From: Terriglobia bacterium
GTDB taxonomy: Bacteria > Acidobacteriota > Terriglobia > Terriglobales > Acidobacteriaceae
DNA length: 64,000 nucleotides
Reading direction: 5' to 3'
NCBI GenBank assembly: GCA_020073465.1
Contig: JAIQFC010000001.1
Span: forward strand, 124,001-188,000
The position numbers were made by a program, and so were the translations under genes. A model generated the notes under the pieces. That model made no database searches. It had not been told where the DNA came from and saw only the letters and a program-made list of their open reading frames with translations. Positions 17,172 to 26,925 of the stretch are shown piece by piece; positions within the stretch are counted from its first letter, which is position 1; each line of letters starts with the position of its first letter.

Positions 17172-18920
17172 ATGGCATCCGCTCAGCAGGCGCCGAAGCG
17201 CTTCTCTTTGGTGCTGATCAAGCCTTCGCACTACGACGACGACGGGTACGTCATCCAGTGGTTGCGCTCTGCCATTCCCTCGAACACCCTTGCCGTCCTG
17301 CACGGCCTTGCCCTCGATTGCAAAGAGCGCCGCGTGCTGGGTGACGATGTAGAGATCGATATCACCGCCGTCGATGAGACCAACACCCGCATCCGCCCCG
17401 AGCGCCTTGCACGCCAGTTGCAGGGTGGCCGTGGCTTGGTCGGACTCGTCGGCGTGCAATCGAATCAATTCCCCCGCGCCATGGATATTGCCCGTCCTCT
17501 GCGCAAGGCAGGCATCCCGGTCTGCATTGGCGGCTTTCACGTCTCCGGATGTCTCGCCATGCTGCCCGGGATCACGCCGGAACTGCAGGAAGCCACGGAT
17601 CTCGGCATCTCCCTGTTCGCTGGCGAAGCTGAAGGACGCCTCGAAGAAGTTCTGCGTGACACCTGGAACGGTACGCCCAAGCCCCTTTACAACTACATGG
17701 ACGACTTGCCCTCGCTCGAAGGCGCGCCGCTGCCGATTCTGCCGGCTACGCGCATCAAGCGCACCGGAGGCAAGATCACTACCTTCGATGCTGGCCGCGG
17801 ATGCCCCTTCCTGTGCTCCTTCTGCACCATCATCAACGTGCAGGGACGGAAATCCCGCCGCCGTTCCGCCGACGAGATCGAGCAGATCGTCCGCCGAAAC
17901 CTGGCCCAGGGCATCAACCGCTTCTTCATCACCGACGACAATTTCGCGCGCAACACCGACTGGGAAAAAGTCTTCGACCGCCTCATCGCCATGCGTGAGG
18001 GCGAGAAGCTGAACATCAAGTTCGTCATCCAGGTCGACACCATGTGTCACCGCCTGCCACACTTCATCGAGAAGGCGGGCCGCGCCGGAGTGGCGCGCGT
18101 GTTCATCGGTCTGGAGAGCATCAATCCCGGCAGCCTGCTCGGCGCCCGCAAGAAGCAGAACAAAGTCGCCGAGTACCGCAAGATGCTGCTTGATTGGAAG
18201 AAAGCCGGCGTGACGGTTTTTGCCGGCTACATTGTAGGATTCCCCTCAGACACGCCCGAATCTGTCCTCCGCGACATCGAGACCATCCAGCGCGAGTTGC
18301 CCATCGATCTGCTGGAGCCGCACTGCCTGACGCCGCTCCCCGGTTCCGAGGACCATCAGAAGCTGCACAAAGCCGGCGCCTACCTCGATCCCGACCTGAA
18401 CAAGTACGACCTCGAGCACGTCACCACTCCACACTCGACCATGTCGCCCGAGCAGTGGCAGCAGCTCTATCACGATGCCTGGACCAACTTCTATTCCCCC
18501 GAGCATCTTAAAACGGTCATGCGCCGCTCCGTCGCCACCAACAGCAACGCCGGCAACATGACGTTCCTGCTGCTCTGGTATTACTCCTGCGTGCGCCTGG
18601 AAAAGATCGACCCGCTCGAAGGCGGCTACCTGCGCCGCAAGTACCGCAAGGACCGCCGTCCCACGTTGCCCGTCGAGAGCCCCTTTGTCTTCTACCCGCG
18701 CTACGTTTTTGATCTGCTGTACAAGCACATCACGCTCGCGGGACTAGTCTGGCACTACGGCAAGTTCCGGCGTCAACTCAAGCGCGATCCCGAAGCACGC
18801 AGCTACATGGATGAGGCCCTAACGCCGGTCGCGGAGGCTTCGCACCACGAAGAAGAGGAAGCCGTGGCGGTGGGTGCGCCGTCCAAGGAAACAGCTTCGT
18901 CGCTGGTTTCGATTGGCTGA
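17172..18920 (+). CDS. B12-binding-domain radical SAM protein
   Basis: 582 residues. Residues 1-150 form a cobalamin-binding-like Rossmann domain (LVGLVGVQSNQFPRAMDIAR, CIGGFHVSG). The radical SAM core follows, with the cluster motif C211-x3-C215-x2-C218 (GCPFLCSFC). RVFIGLESINPGSL and GYIVGFPSDTPESV are later core strands. The C-terminal 150 residues are a family-specific extension ending in an acidic tail. Class B radical SAM enzymes often methylate unreactive carbons or modify lipids and cofactors; the substrate here cannot be inferred. AAGGGA five bases before ATG 17172 sets the start. Confidence 0.85.
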   Translation: MASAQQAPKRFSLVLIKPSHYDDDGYVIQWLRSAIPSNTLAVLHGLALDCKERRVLGDDVEIDITAVDETNTRIRPERLARQLQGGRGLVGLVGVQSNQFPRAMDIARPLRKAGIPVCIGGFHVSGCLAMLPGITPELQEATDLGISLFAGEAEGRLEEVLRDTWNGTPKPLYNYMDDLPSLEGAPLPILPATRIKRTGGKITTFDAGRGCPFLCSFCTIINVQGRKSRRRSADEIEQIVRRNLAQGINRFFITDDNFARNTDWEKVFDRLIAMREGEKLNIKFVIQVDTMCHRLPHFIEKAGRAGVARVFIGLESINPGSLLGARKKQNKVAEYRKMLLDWKKAGVTVFAGYIVGFPSDTPESVLRDIETIQRELPIDLLEPHCLTPLPGSEDHQKLHKAGAYLDPDLNKYDLEHVTTPHSTMSPEQWQQLYHDAWTNFYSPEHLKTVMRRSVATNSNAGNMTFLLLWYYSCVRLEKIDPLEGGYLRRKYRKDRRPTLPVESPFVFYPRYVFDLLYKHITLAGLVWHYGKFRRQLKRDPEARSYMDEALTPVAEASHHEEEEAVAVGAPSKETASSLVSIG

Positions 18921-19456
18921 GCCGCACGTGCGTTTCCCCCTTGTTCCCCTGTCCGCCGGGTGGTTTTAACCGCGAAGCGGCATAAGAATGCAGCCCACGG
19001 CGCAAGCCGTGGGGACGAGTGGCAACCTGACAAGCCTCGGCAGGACGAAAGAATATTTCTCACGCACAATTCTTAAAGCCCCTCCCCGGATTTGTCATTC
19101 CCCCCTTGGGTTTGTCATTCCGACCCTGAGCGAAGCGAAGGGGAGGAATCTGCTTTTGCTTGCACTCAAGGCACGGCTTCCCCAGGCTGCCATGCGTGAG
19201 AACCGAACTCTGTGTGAAGAGGCAGAACAGACTCGGCAAACTCCAGCCCCGAAAGGGGCGCCATAAGATAGCCCGGCACGGAAGTGCCGGGTAGAAGCAG
19301 AGAGTTCCACCGAGTCCCGTAGGGACGGCACGAGTTCTGCAGCGCACTTGCCGAGTGCCTCATCTTTCGCGTTCTCTGCGAAAGCCGGGACCGCGCACTC
19401 CGCCCGTTTGACCCCTATTCGCTCCTCCACTAGACTCGCTTCTCAGCGGGGCTCTC
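18921..19456 (+). repeat. Spacer filled with dispersed palindromic repeats
   Basis: No gene is supported in this 536-base spacer. It contains several hairpins: CCCACGG/CCGTGGG (18994-19013), a GTCATTCCGACCCTGAGCGA-type element (about 19113-19151, also at 47857-47899), CCCC-GAAA-GGGG (19247-19258), CCCGGCAC/GTGCCGGG (19272-19291) and GTCCC/GGGAC (19315-19327). I recall similar REP-like units in other acidobacterial genomes. Confidence 0.7.
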
Positions 19457-21073
19457 ATGAAACGTTTTGCCTGGATACTGCCTCTGTTCTTCCTCCTCCC
19501 CTTGGCCGCCTTTGCCGACGACGATCAGGGACATCATCACCACGAGGACCTCACCACAACGCAGTTAGGCACCGTGCACTTTCCGGTCTCGTGCGCCGCG
19601 TCGTCGCAGAAGCCGTTTGAGCGCGGCGTCGCACTGCTGCATTCGTTCTGGTACGAAGAAGCGGAGAAGGAATTCCTCGACATCGCAAAGGCTGATCCCC
19701 ACTGCGCCATGGCGCATTGGGGTGTTGCGATGAGCCTGTGGCATCAGCTCTGGAATGAGCCGGACGAAAAGGTGATCATGCGCGGCGCGGATGAAGCCCA
19801 CAAGGCAGGTAAAGGCAAAGTCGACGCCCGTGAGAAGGCGTACGTCGCGGCCATTGCTGCTTTCTACTCCAACTCGAAGGAGCCCAATCACGACGCGCGC
19901 GCCAAAGCCTATTCCGCCGCGATGAAGAAGGTCTACGAGTCCTATCCGGACGACCACGAAGCAGCCGCCTTTTACGCACTGTCCCTTCTCGCCTCCGAAC
20001 CGCACGACGACGAGACCTTCGCCAACCGTAAGGAAGCGGCTGCGGTCCTCGAGAAGCTCTTCGCCATCGAACCGGATCATCCTGGAGTCGCCCATTATCT
20101 GATCCACAGCTATGACAAGCCACAACTGGCGCAGCTTGGCATTCCAGCGGCCCGCCGCTATGCGCAGGTCGCGCCCGCCGCGCCGCACGCGCTGCACATG
20201 CCCTCGCACATCTTCGCGCGCGTTGGCCTGTGGCAGGACGACATCAACTCGAACCTCGCCTCGATTGCCGCTACTCGCAAGACCGCGGCCATGCACATGG
20301 GCGGTGAAGGCCACCAGTTCCACGCCATGGATTTTCTGGTCTATGCCTACTTGCAGAGCGGGCGCGAAGCCGAGGCGCAGAAGGTCATTGATGAAGTGAA
20401 GAGCATGCCGCCGATGCACGACATGTACGGCATGGGATTCGATCCCCGGACCTTCGCCCTCAGCGCGTTTCCCGCCATCTACGCGATCGAACTCCGGCAG
20501 TGGAGTGTCGCGGCGGCATTGAAGGTGGTGGAAGGCGCTTCTCGTGGCAATCAGGCTGTGACCTATTGGGCGCGGGCGATCGGCGCGGCACGGAGCGGAA
20601 ACATCGCCCAGGCCCACAAGGACCTTGAGCAAATCGAAGCAGCCCGCAAGGATTTGGTCGCGCAAAAGAAGACTGATTTTGCCGAAGTTGTGGCCAAGGA
20701 CTATCAAGAGGCATCCGCCTGGATTGCTCACGCGGAAGGCAAAGACGACGAAGCCATCGCCACGCTGCGGGCTTTGGCGGACAAGGACGACCGGCTGGGT
20801 GACGAACCGGAAGGCGTCCCGGCGCGAGAGATGCTGGCCGACCTGTTGCTGGAGGCGAAACATCCTCAGCAGGCTCTGGCTGAGTACCAGACCGACTTGC
20901 AGCTGAATCCCAACCGCTTCAACGGCCTTTACGGCGCCGCCCGCGCGGCGGAAGAAGCCGGCAAGCAGGGCGAAGCAGTAGAGTACTATGCGATGCTGCT
21001 GAAAGTCTGCGATGGAGGAACCTCGACCCGTCCTGAGCTAGGCCGGGCAAGAGAACTGCTGGCAAAGAAGTAG
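19457..21073 (+). CDS. Secreted TPR protein with His-rich N-terminus
   Basis: 538 residues. Signal peptide MKRFAWILPLFFLLPLAAFA is followed directly by DDDQGHHHHED, a possible metal-binding tail. Helical TPR-like repeats fill the rest (GVALLHSFWYEEAEKEFLDI, MAHWGVAMSLWHQLW, then LAEYQTDLQLNPNRFNGLYG near the end). HALHMPSHIFARVGLW and GHQFHAMDFLVYAYLQ are conserved His-containing blocks of this family. Function unknown; export and repeats suggest a periplasmic scaffold or metal-linked role. It is convergent with the ICMT gene, four bases away. Confidence 0.75.
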   Translation: MKRFAWILPLFFLLPLAAFADDDQGHHHHEDLTTTQLGTVHFPVSCAASSQKPFERGVALLHSFWYEEAEKEFLDIAKADPHCAMAHWGVAMSLWHQLWNEPDEKVIMRGADEAHKAGKGKVDAREKAYVAAIAAFYSNSKEPNHDARAKAYSAAMKKVYESYPDDHEAAAFYALSLLASEPHDDETFANRKEAAAVLEKLFAIEPDHPGVAHYLIHSYDKPQLAQLGIPAARRYAQVAPAAPHALHMPSHIFARVGLWQDDINSNLASIAATRKTAAMHMGGEGHQFHAMDFLVYAYLQSGREAEAQKVIDEVKSMPPMHDMYGMGFDPRTFALSAFPAIYAIELRQWSVAAALKVVEGASRGNQAVTYWARAIGAARSGNIAQAHKDLEQIEAARKDLVAQKKTDFAEVVAKDYQEASAWIAHAEGKDDEAIATLRALADKDDRLGDEPEGVPAREMLADLLLEAKHPQQALAEYQTDLQLNPNRFNGLYGAARAAEEAGKQGEAVEYYAMLLKVCDGGTSTRPELGRARELLAKK

Positions 21074-21077
21074 GATC

Positions 21078-21632
21078 TCAGCGAAACACGGTCATCTTCA
21101 CAACAAGCGCTGCCATCATCGCCAGCGCTCCCAGCAGCGCCTTGTACTCGCGATGCTTCAGATAGAGATCGGGAGAAAATCCTTCTGACGGCCTGTCTTC
21201 GGATTTCGCGCCAGGGACGAGTCTGGGCATCAGCCGCGGGACACGTCGCGCGTACTCCTCGAACTCGGGGAACTTCTGGCGCAGGAATGCTTCTTCGTCG
21301 CGGATCACGGGAATGTAGATGGCGAAGAACATCACGACGAGCGCTGCGCCGACCCACCAACTGCGCGCGGCGACTGCAAAGCCCACGCCCATCAGCAACG
21401 ATCCCAGATAAAGCGGATTCCGCGTGTAGGCATACGGACCGGAAGTTGCCAGCGCCTCATTCTTGCGGACGTGGCCTGACGCCAGTGCCCGGATCAGCAG
21501 CCCCGGCACAACCAGAGCCGCACCCACTGCCATGGATTGCCACGACGGCCGCGCCAGCCAGAAATACAGCAGCGCGAAGACGAACCCCAGAGGCACGCGA
21601 ATGCGGCGTGCGATGCGTGACCACTCAGCCAT
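21078..21632 (-). CDS. Isoprenylcysteine carboxyl methyltransferase-like membrane protein
   Basis: 184 residues with about four hydrophobic segments. The ICMT/PEMT signature is clear: GPYAYTRNPLYLGSLLMGVG around residues 70-90, then RDEEAFLRQKFPEFEEYARR, which places the SAM-binding arginine/glutamate pair. The family methylates membrane-lipid or lipidated substrates with SAM. It is the last gene of the lipid A/heptose operon and overlaps the end of waaC by eight bases if it starts at ATG 21632 (GGA seven bases upstream). ATG 21644 is an alternative. It may modify an envelope lipid rather than a prenylated protein. Confidence 0.8.
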   Translation of the reverse strand: MAEWSRIARRIRVPLGFVFALLYFWLARPSWQSMAVGAALVVPGLLIRALASGHVRKNEALATSGPYAYTRNPLYLGSLLMGVGFAVAARSWWVGAALVVMFFAIYIPVIRDEEAFLRQKFPEFEEYARRVPRLMPRLVPGAKSEDRPSEGFSPDLYLKHREYKALLGALAMMAALVVKMTVFR

Positions 21633-22785
21633 GGTGTTTTCCATCCGCAAGGGTGAGCAGTTGGTGAGCGGCAGTTGCGACTGCCTCGGTGCCGATTTCC
21701 AGCATGCCTTCGTCGGGATCGGCGCGGCGCGAGTGCGTGGTCAGACTGGCGGGATTGCGCAAGACGATGCTGCGAGTGCCGTAGGGCCCATTGCGAGCCG
21801 GATCTGTCGGCCCAAAGATCCCCACTACGGGCACGTTCAAGGCCGCTGCCAGATGCATTGGCCCAGTATCGCCGCCGACAAACAGGAGCGCGCGGCGCGT
21901 GAGTGCGACCAGTTCCGTGACGGACGATTGCATCGCGACGGCCGCACCCTCACTTGCCGCCTCCGCCAGCTGTGCCAGGCCCTCCTCGCCGGGGCCGAAG
22001 TTGAGAACGGAGCGCACGCCGGTTGCAGCCAGTGCTCGCGCCACCTGGCCGTAGCGCTCGGCGGGCCAGCATTTCGCTCCCCAGCCCGCGCCCGGGTTCA
22101 GAATGGCGAAGTCGGTGATCCCGTGCTGAGCAAGCTTCTTGTTCATGCGATCCTCGGCCTCCGGGTGACGAGGAAGCTCAACGCGAGGCGCCTTCATCCT
22201 TTTCTCTGCAACCGCCGCAGCGACGGAAAGATTCTGTTCGATCACGTGAATTCCCGAGGCAATGACCCTGCGCGTGTACCACAAGCTGGAAGGGGCCTCG
22301 CGCGGCTCAGCTACTCCGTAAACCACATGTGCGTTCGACCAGCGCGCCAGCACGGCCGAACGGATTGCGCCCTGCAAATCTACGGCGACCTCGTAACCGG
22401 CGCCACGCACGTCGTTCCAGACGGTTGCGACCTGCTGAAGCGTTGGAATGGTGAATAGCGACTTGCGCCAACCGCGCAGATTCACCGTGTGGACCCAGTC
22501 CGCAAGTGGCCGCTGCGGAGAGCGCTGCCCCCGGCGCGGCGAACCGGGCGCACACAAAAGTTCGGCCCAGCGCTCTTCGATGAGCCATCCGATCATCGCA
22601 TGCGGGAACGCTTCGCGGAGAGCGTAGGCCGCGGGGAGGGTGTGGATCACGTCTCCCATCGCACTCAGGCGCACAATCAGCAGACGATCGACCTTCGGGC
22701 CAGGCGGCGCGCCTGACGAGTGCATGCGCGCCCACGAGAGCGGCATGGACGTTGGTTTCTCCTCTGTGACGGAACGCGCGCTCAT
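21625..22785 (-). CDS. waaC: LPS heptosyltransferase I-like glycosyltransferase (GT9)
   Basis: 386 residues. It would add ADP-heptose to Kdo-lipid A in inner-core synthesis. [19 protein letters not shown] at about 33-51 is the GT9 N-terminal signature. [18 protein letters not shown] and [20 protein letters not shown] are the nucleotide-sugar-binding motifs of the C-terminal domain. The preceding hldE2 gene overlaps its ATG by four bases (ATGA). WaaC and WaaF are hard to separate by eye; WaaC is preferred from the context with waaA and both hldE activities. Confidence 0.85.
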   Translation of the reverse strand: MSARSVTEEKPTSMPLSWARMHSSGAPPGPKVDRLLIVRLSAMGDVIHTLPAAYALREAFPHAMIGWLIEERWAELLCAPGSPRRGQRSPQRPLADWVHTVNLRGWRKSLFTIPTLQQVATVWNDVRGAGYEVAVDLQGAIRSAVLARWSNAHVVYGVAEPREAPSSLWYTRRVIASGIHVIEQNLSVAAAVAEKRMKAPRVELPRHPEAEDRMNKKLAQHGITDFAILNPGAGWGAKCWPAERYGQVARALAATGVRSVLNFGPGEEGLAQLAEAASEGAAVAMQSSVTELVALTRRALLFVGGDTGPMHLAAALNVPVVGIFGPTDPARNGPYGTRSIVLRNPASLTTHSRRADPDEGMLEIGTEAVATAAHQLLTLADGKHHG

Positions 22786-23291
22786 TCGGACCTTGGCTTT
22801 GACGGCAAACGTGAACGGATGATCTCGCTGGTGGAATGATTCTTGGCGTCCCCGACGATTGCAACGCGTCCGCCGTATTCCGTCACCGCATCGCGTTCGG
22901 GGACGTTCTCGGCGGTGTAGTCGGTGCCTTTGGCCTGGATGTCGGGGCGAATCTCGCGAATGATAGCCCGGACGTCAACTTCCGGGAAAATCACCACCGC
23001 GTCGACGTCTTCGAGTGCGGCAACGATCTCGGCGCGTTCATGGTCGGGCATGATCGGACGTCCCTCGCCCTTGAGACTGCGCACGGATTGATCCGAATTG
23101 ATCGCGACCACCAGCTTGCCGCCGAGTTCCTTCGCTCCGCGCAAGTAGCGCACATGTCCCACGTGCAGCAGATCGAAATTGCCGTTGGCCAGAGTAATTC
23201 GCGAGCCCTCGCGGCGCCATTCTTCGACGCGCCGCCGGAGTCCGTCGCGGCTCAGGACCTTGCCCTGTCCGACTTTGCTGTTTCTGTTCAA
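22782..23291 (-). CDS. hldE2: D-glycero-beta-D-manno-heptose 1-phosphate adenylyltransferase
   Basis: 169 residues, equivalent to the C-terminal half of E. coli HldE. It activates heptose-1-phosphate with ATP to ADP-heptose. The nucleotidyltransferase motif [13 protein letters not shown] (HxGH) is at about residues 38-50, and [12 protein letters not shown] is the C-terminal ISTS-like motif. It starts with TTG: the stop of hldE1 and this start share TTGA, a four-base overlap suggesting translational coupling. Confidence 0.9.
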   Translation of the reverse strand: MNRNSKVGQGKVLSRDGLRRRVEEWRREGSRITLANGNFDLLHVGHVRYLRGAKELGGKLVVAINSDQSVRSLKGEGRPIMPDHERAEIVAALEDVDAVVIFPEVDVRAIIREIRPDIQAKGTDYTAENVPERDAVTEYGGRVAIVGDAKNHSTSEIIRSRLPSKPRSE

Positions 23292-24322
23292 TGAGGTCGT
23301 GTAGTGGGAGGAGCCTGTTCCAGTGCATGCAGCAGTTCTTCCCGCGAAACGGTTGCCGTGCCGCGCTTCATCACGACGATCCCGCCCGCATAGTTGGCCA
23401 ACTGCGCCGCTTCTTCAGTGCTGGCCCCGGCGGCCAGCGCCGCGGTGAAGGCCGCGATAACCGTGTCCCCCGCGCCAGTCACATCGGTCACCTGATCGGA
23501 ACCAAAAATCGGGATATCCACCGGCTTGTGGCGATGGTTGAAGGCGACCATGCCATCCCGTCCGCGCGTGATCAACAGGGATTGCAGCTCCATCCGCGCC
23601 ATCACTTCCTCGCCCGCTGAGACAAGTTTCTCCCAGTTCTGCCCGATGCGAATGCCCAGCGCTTCTTCTACCTCCGGCTCGTTCGGCGTCGCTGCGGTCA
23701 CGCCAGAATACTGCAGCAGCCGATAGCGAGAGTCCACGATGAGTGGAACGGCTCCGAGCTTGCCTTTCTCGCGAAGAGTATTCACGATCGCCGGAGTGGC
23801 CGCGCCGTAGCCGTAGTCGGAAACCAGCAGGGCATCTGAGGCGTGTACGTACTCCCGCGCTGCTAGATACAGTTCCCGAGTCAGGTGCTGGTTTGGCGGC
23901 ACCTCGGGTTCACGGTCGACGCGCACGACCTGCTGGCGCGCGGTGTGCGTCATGCCTGCAAGAATGCGGGTCTTTGTCACCGTGCTGTAGCTCTTGTCTT
24001 TCAGGACTCCGCTCACTGCAATGCGCTTGTGCCGGAGATACTTGACCAAAAGGCGTCCTGGCTCGTCGTCTCCCACCACGCCCACCGGCAGAACGTTCAC
24101 GCCGAGGTCCGCCAGATTGTTGACCGCGTTGGCGCCTCCGCCGGGCACAACCGTGCGCTCCCGGTGTTTGAGGATCAGCACCGGAGCTTCGCGGGAAACC
24201 CGCGAAATCTCTCCGAAGATGAACTCGTCAGCGACCAGATCCCCCAGGACCGTGACGGTCACTTTGGGGAATGCCTCGACAATCTTGCGGAGCCGGTCGG
24301 CTTCTTTGGGATGTTTGGTCAT
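23288..24322 (-). CDS. hldE1: D-glycero-beta-D-manno-heptose-7-phosphate kinase
   Basis: 344 residues, equivalent to the N-terminal half of HldE and a PfkB-family kinase. [20 protein letters not shown] and [16 protein letters not shown] are the sugar-binding blocks, and [13 protein letters not shown] near residue 285 is the PfkB signature with the catalytic Asp. It phosphorylates heptose-7-phosphate at C1. The upstream in-frame extension to 24460 is encoded by palindromic repeats (24339-24380) and reads into lpxK, so ATG 24322 is preferred although its ribosome site is weak. The 112-base gap after lpxK is the only sizeable break in this operon. Confidence 0.9.
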   Translation of the reverse strand: MTKHPKEADRLRKIVEAFPKVTVTVLGDLVADEFIFGEISRVSREAPVLILKHRERTVVPGGGANAVNNLADLGVNVLPVGVVGDDEPGRLLVKYLRHKRIAVSGVLKDKSYSTVTKTRILAGMTHTARQQVVRVDREPEVPPNQHLTRELYLAAREYVHASDALLVSDYGYGAATPAIVNTLREKGKLGAVPLIVDSRYRLLQYSGVTAATPNEPEVEEALGIRIGQNWEKLVSAGEEVMARMELQSLLITRGRDGMVAFNHRHKPVDIPIFGSDQVTDVTGAGDTVIAAFTAALAAGASTEEAAQLANYAGGIVVMKRGTATVSREELLHALEQAPPTTRPH

Positions 24323-24338
24323 TCGTTCGACTCGTAGC

Positions 24339-24380
24339 GCCGCCGTCTCGGCGGCTGTCGTGCGGGCGTCCCGCCCGCAC
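24339..24380 (-). repeat. Double hairpin in the lpxK-hldE1 gap
   Basis: Two perfect palindromes sit side by side: GCCGCCG/CGGCGGC around TCT (24339-24355) and GTGCGGGCG/CGCCCGCAC around TCC (24360-24380). A related palindrome lies inside der at 50208-50224. Within an operon it could tune downstream expression, which is inference. Confidence 0.8.
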
Positions 24381-24434
24381 ACACCATCGCACGCAATGGC
24401 ACTTGGGCGGTTCGCCAGGATAAAACCGATTTTC

Positions 24435-25379
24435 TCATGCCTGGCGCCTTCGTTCCTCAATCGTCCGCAGCATGGTATCCACAGCGTTAGCTGCGTCTAC
24501 CAACTCCATCTTTACCGGAACTACCGAAACTGGCTCCAGGGAGGAAAGATAGCCTCCAAGGTTGATGGCGTCTTTCTCGCTGGTAACGAAGCCGCCAGCC
24601 TCGCTTCGCTGCTTGAGCTGAAGCAACTCATGCACATCCTTCTCGGAGTAGGCATGGTGGTCGCGGTAGAAAGCCTCAGCCACGGGATCAATATTTGCCG
24701 CACGCAACTGCAGCACGAAGCCTTGTGGACGCGCAATCCCGCAGAAGACCACCGGCCGTGGCGGAACATTTTGCGGAACGATCCCACGCCGGACGCGCCA
24801 CGTGACCTTGCCGGTCAGCGGAAGCGATTCCGGAGAAGCTCCACTCGTCAAAACCGCCACATCCGCCCGCCGCAGAGAACTCAGGGGCTCGCGCAAGCGT
24901 CCCGCCGGAAGCAGGCAGTCGCCCGCATCCTGCGCCGTCACCAGAACAATATCGAAGTCCCGCGCCAGCCCGCGATGCTGGAACCCGTCGTCGAGCAGGT
25001 GAAGCTGCGGCCCGAACCTCCTTTCAGCAAACCGGCCAGCTTCGAACCGGTCCTCGCCGACGATCACCGGAACCTGCAGGCGGCGGGCAATCAGGAGCGG
25101 CTCGTCGCCGAAGTCTCCTGGCAAGCCTGCAGGGTCTACCAGCAGCACGCCACGCGATCGGCGGCCGTAGCCGCGCGAGAGCACGTCGAACTTCACTCCA
25201 CGGGCCTTCAGCAACTCCCCCAGCAGCAGGACGAACGGCGTCTTGCCGGTCCCTCCCGTTGAAAGGTTCCCTATGCTGACCACAGCGCCCTCAAGGCGGC
25301 GCACTTGAAGCAATCCGCGGTCATAGAGCGCGTTGCGCGCCGCCACGACCCCGCCGTAGATGGTGGAAAGAGGATTCAA
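24435..25379 (-). CDS. lpxK: Tetraacyldisaccharide 4'-kinase
   Basis: 314 residues. It phosphorylates lipid A disaccharide at the 4' position at the inner membrane. The Walker A motif STGGTGKTPF is at about residues 40-49, and VLSRGYGRRSRG and HLLDDGFQHRGLARD are the LpxK-specific motifs. GFVTSEKDAINL lies near the C-terminus. The start is TTG within the waaA stop (TTGA, four-base overlap), so translation is probably coupled to waaA. Confidence 0.93.
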   Translation of the reverse strand: MNPLSTIYGGVVAARNALYDRGLLQVRRLEGAVVSIGNLSTGGTGKTPFVLLLGELLKARGVKFDVLSRGYGRRSRGVLLVDPAGLPGDFGDEPLLIARRLQVPVIVGEDRFEAGRFAERRFGPQLHLLDDGFQHRGLARDFDIVLVTAQDAGDCLLPAGRLREPLSSLRRADVAVLTSGASPESLPLTGKVTWRVRRGIVPQNVPPRPVVFCGIARPQGFVLQLRAANIDPVAEAFYRDHHAYSEKDVHELLQLKQRSEAGGFVTSEKDAINLGGYLSSLEPVSVVPVKMELVDAANAVDTMLRTIEERRRQA

Positions 25380-26713
25380 TCGATATGCGCCGTTTGTGCC
25401 GGGGATGGCAACTGAGTTTGTCCTCTCGCGAGCAGCCTTTCCAGCGCCTGCACTGTACGGAGTGTCGCGCCAGTCTGCGATCGTACCGTCTCGGCTGCTC
25501 TGCGGCCGAGAGCTGCCCGCTCAGGCTCGTTCGCCAGCAGTTCCATGAAGATTAGAGACAACTGCGTGGGTTCTATGATGCGCACCGCATCCCGGCTCTG
25601 AAACAGGCCTACGATGTCGCGAAAATTCTCGGTATGGTTCCCTACCACGATGGCAACCCCGTGCTGGGCCGGTTCAAGGATGTTATGCCCGCCGCGAGGC
25701 ACCAAACTACCTCCGACGAACGCAATGTCGGCCAGAGCATAGAGTGCCGCCAGTTCGCCGATGGTATCGACCAGAAAGACTCCGTTGGCAATCGGTTCAC
25801 CGTTCCAGGAGGATCGCTGCCACCATCGAGTGCCCATCTGATCCAGCAGACCAGCGACCGCGCCGAATCGCTCGGGATGCCGGGGCGCCAGAATCATCAC
25901 TGCGTTCGGATGCGCGACCAGCACGTTCTCGAATGCCTTGAGCAATAGCGGCTCTTCATCGTCGACCGTGCTGCCGCAGACCAGCACTGGTCCGGCGCCC
26001 GCCTGCTGCAGAGATCGCCGCAAGTCTTCCACAATGGGTGGCGTGGGGCGGAGGGTCATATCGAATTTGAGATTGCCGGTAATCTTCACTCGCTCAGGTT
26101 CCGCTCCAATGGATTGCAGCCGGGTGCCGTCTTCGCTGGTCTGTGCAAGAAACAGGTCGACGCTCGACAACATTCTCCGCAGCGCCCACCGAAAGCGCCG
26201 GTAGCTTGGCCACGAACGATCGGAGATTCTGGCATTCACCACAGCGATGCGGGCACCGCTGGCCTGTGCCAGGCGCAGGAAGTTGGGCCAGAACTCAGTC
26301 TCGGCAAGCACCACGAGGCAAGGTTGCAGCGCATTCAAGTAGGGCCGGATGGCAAATGCGAAGTCCATGGGGAAGTAAAAGACGTTTCCTTCGCCAAATC
26401 GCTTCCGAGCGAGTGCCTGCCCGGTGTCAGTGGTGGTAGAAACGACAACTCTTTGTTGAGGGAAACGGCGTCGAAGTTCCTCGACCAGTCCGCTGACCGC
26501 GATTACTTCGCCCACAGATACGGCATGCAGCCAAATCGTCGCTCCGGGCTGGGGTACTGACCCTCCCACAGAGGTAAGCCGCACCGGAACCCTTCCCAAG
26601 CGTTCCGCGAGGCCTCCGTGGTACTTGCCGTGACGGAGCACTTGGAAGAGCCAGTAGGGCAGGGTCAGCAGCATCCCCGCCGCGAGCAGGAAACTGTAGA
26701 GAAGGTAGAGCAA
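25376..26713 (-). CDS. waaA: 3-deoxy-D-manno-octulosonic acid (Kdo) transferase
   Basis: About 445 residues from the TTG at 26713. It transfers Kdo from CMP-Kdo to the lipid A precursor. The N-terminal membrane anchor LYLLYSFLLAAGMLLTLPYW is typical. IWLHAVSVGEV is the catalytic-region motif, and LAETEFWPNFL and FVGGSLVPRGGHNILEPA are family hallmarks. The frame stays open to 26956, but that extension is encoded by a dispersed GTCATCCCGAGC-type repeat and has no WaaA homology. No in-frame ATG or clear ribosome site marks the true start. First gene of the envelope operon. Confidence 0.88.
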   Translation of the reverse strand: MLYLLYSFLLAAGMLLTLPYWLFQVLRHGKYHGGLAERLGRVPVRLTSVGGSVPQPGATIWLHAVSVGEVIAVSGLVEELRRRFPQQRVVVSTTTDTGQALARKRFGEGNVFYFPMDFAFAIRPYLNALQPCLVVLAETEFWPNFLRLAQASGARIAVVNARISDRSWPSYRRFRWALRRMLSSVDLFLAQTSEDGTRLQSIGAEPERVKITGNLKFDMTLRPTPPIVEDLRRSLQQAGAGPVLVCGSTVDDEEPLLLKAFENVLVAHPNAVMILAPRHPERFGAVAGLLDQMGTRWWQRSSWNGEPIANGVFLVDTIGELAALYALADIAFVGGSLVPRGGHNILEPAQHGVAIVVGNHTENFRDIVGLFQSRDAVRIIEPTQLSLIFMELLANEPERAALGRRAAETVRSQTGATLRTVQALERLLARGQTQLPSPAQTAHID

Positions 26714-26799
26714 GCTGAGCCATTCTAAACTGGGTGGTGGTGCGGTTTGGCAAGGAAGCGAGCCCGACGAGCGATTATTGGGTCGTAAAGAACGCGACA

Positions 26800-26857
26800 C
26801 ATCGCGCGGTTCGCCCAGATCCCCCGCCGCGCAAAGAAACCTGCTCGGGATGACAAT
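26800..26857 (-). repeat. Single arm of the GTCATCCCGAGC repeat family
   Basis: Reading the minus strand, TCATCCCGAGCAGG followed by a GATCTGGGCGAACC-type end resembles the left arm of the element at 16982-17080. It forms the 5' flank of waaA. Confidence 0.5.
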
Positions 26858-26925
26858 CAAACTGCACCCCTGACCCCGACACAGCACTTGCCAGCGGGCA
26901 CAGCCATTCCCTCTATAATCGGAGC

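Noticed and set aside
18990-19340. tRNA or small RNA in the long spacer before the TPR gene
   Set aside because: The hairpins are repeat units without cloverleaf geometry or a T-loop sequence.
19565-20863. 432-codon minus-strand frame opposite the TPR gene
   Set aside because: The opposite strand encodes a protein with a signal peptide and repeats. The antisense frame has no domain or start context.
24323-24460. Longer hldE1 starting at 24460
   Set aside because: The extra 46 residues are encoded by palindromic repeats and overlap the end of lpxK. The PfkB domain is complete from 24322.
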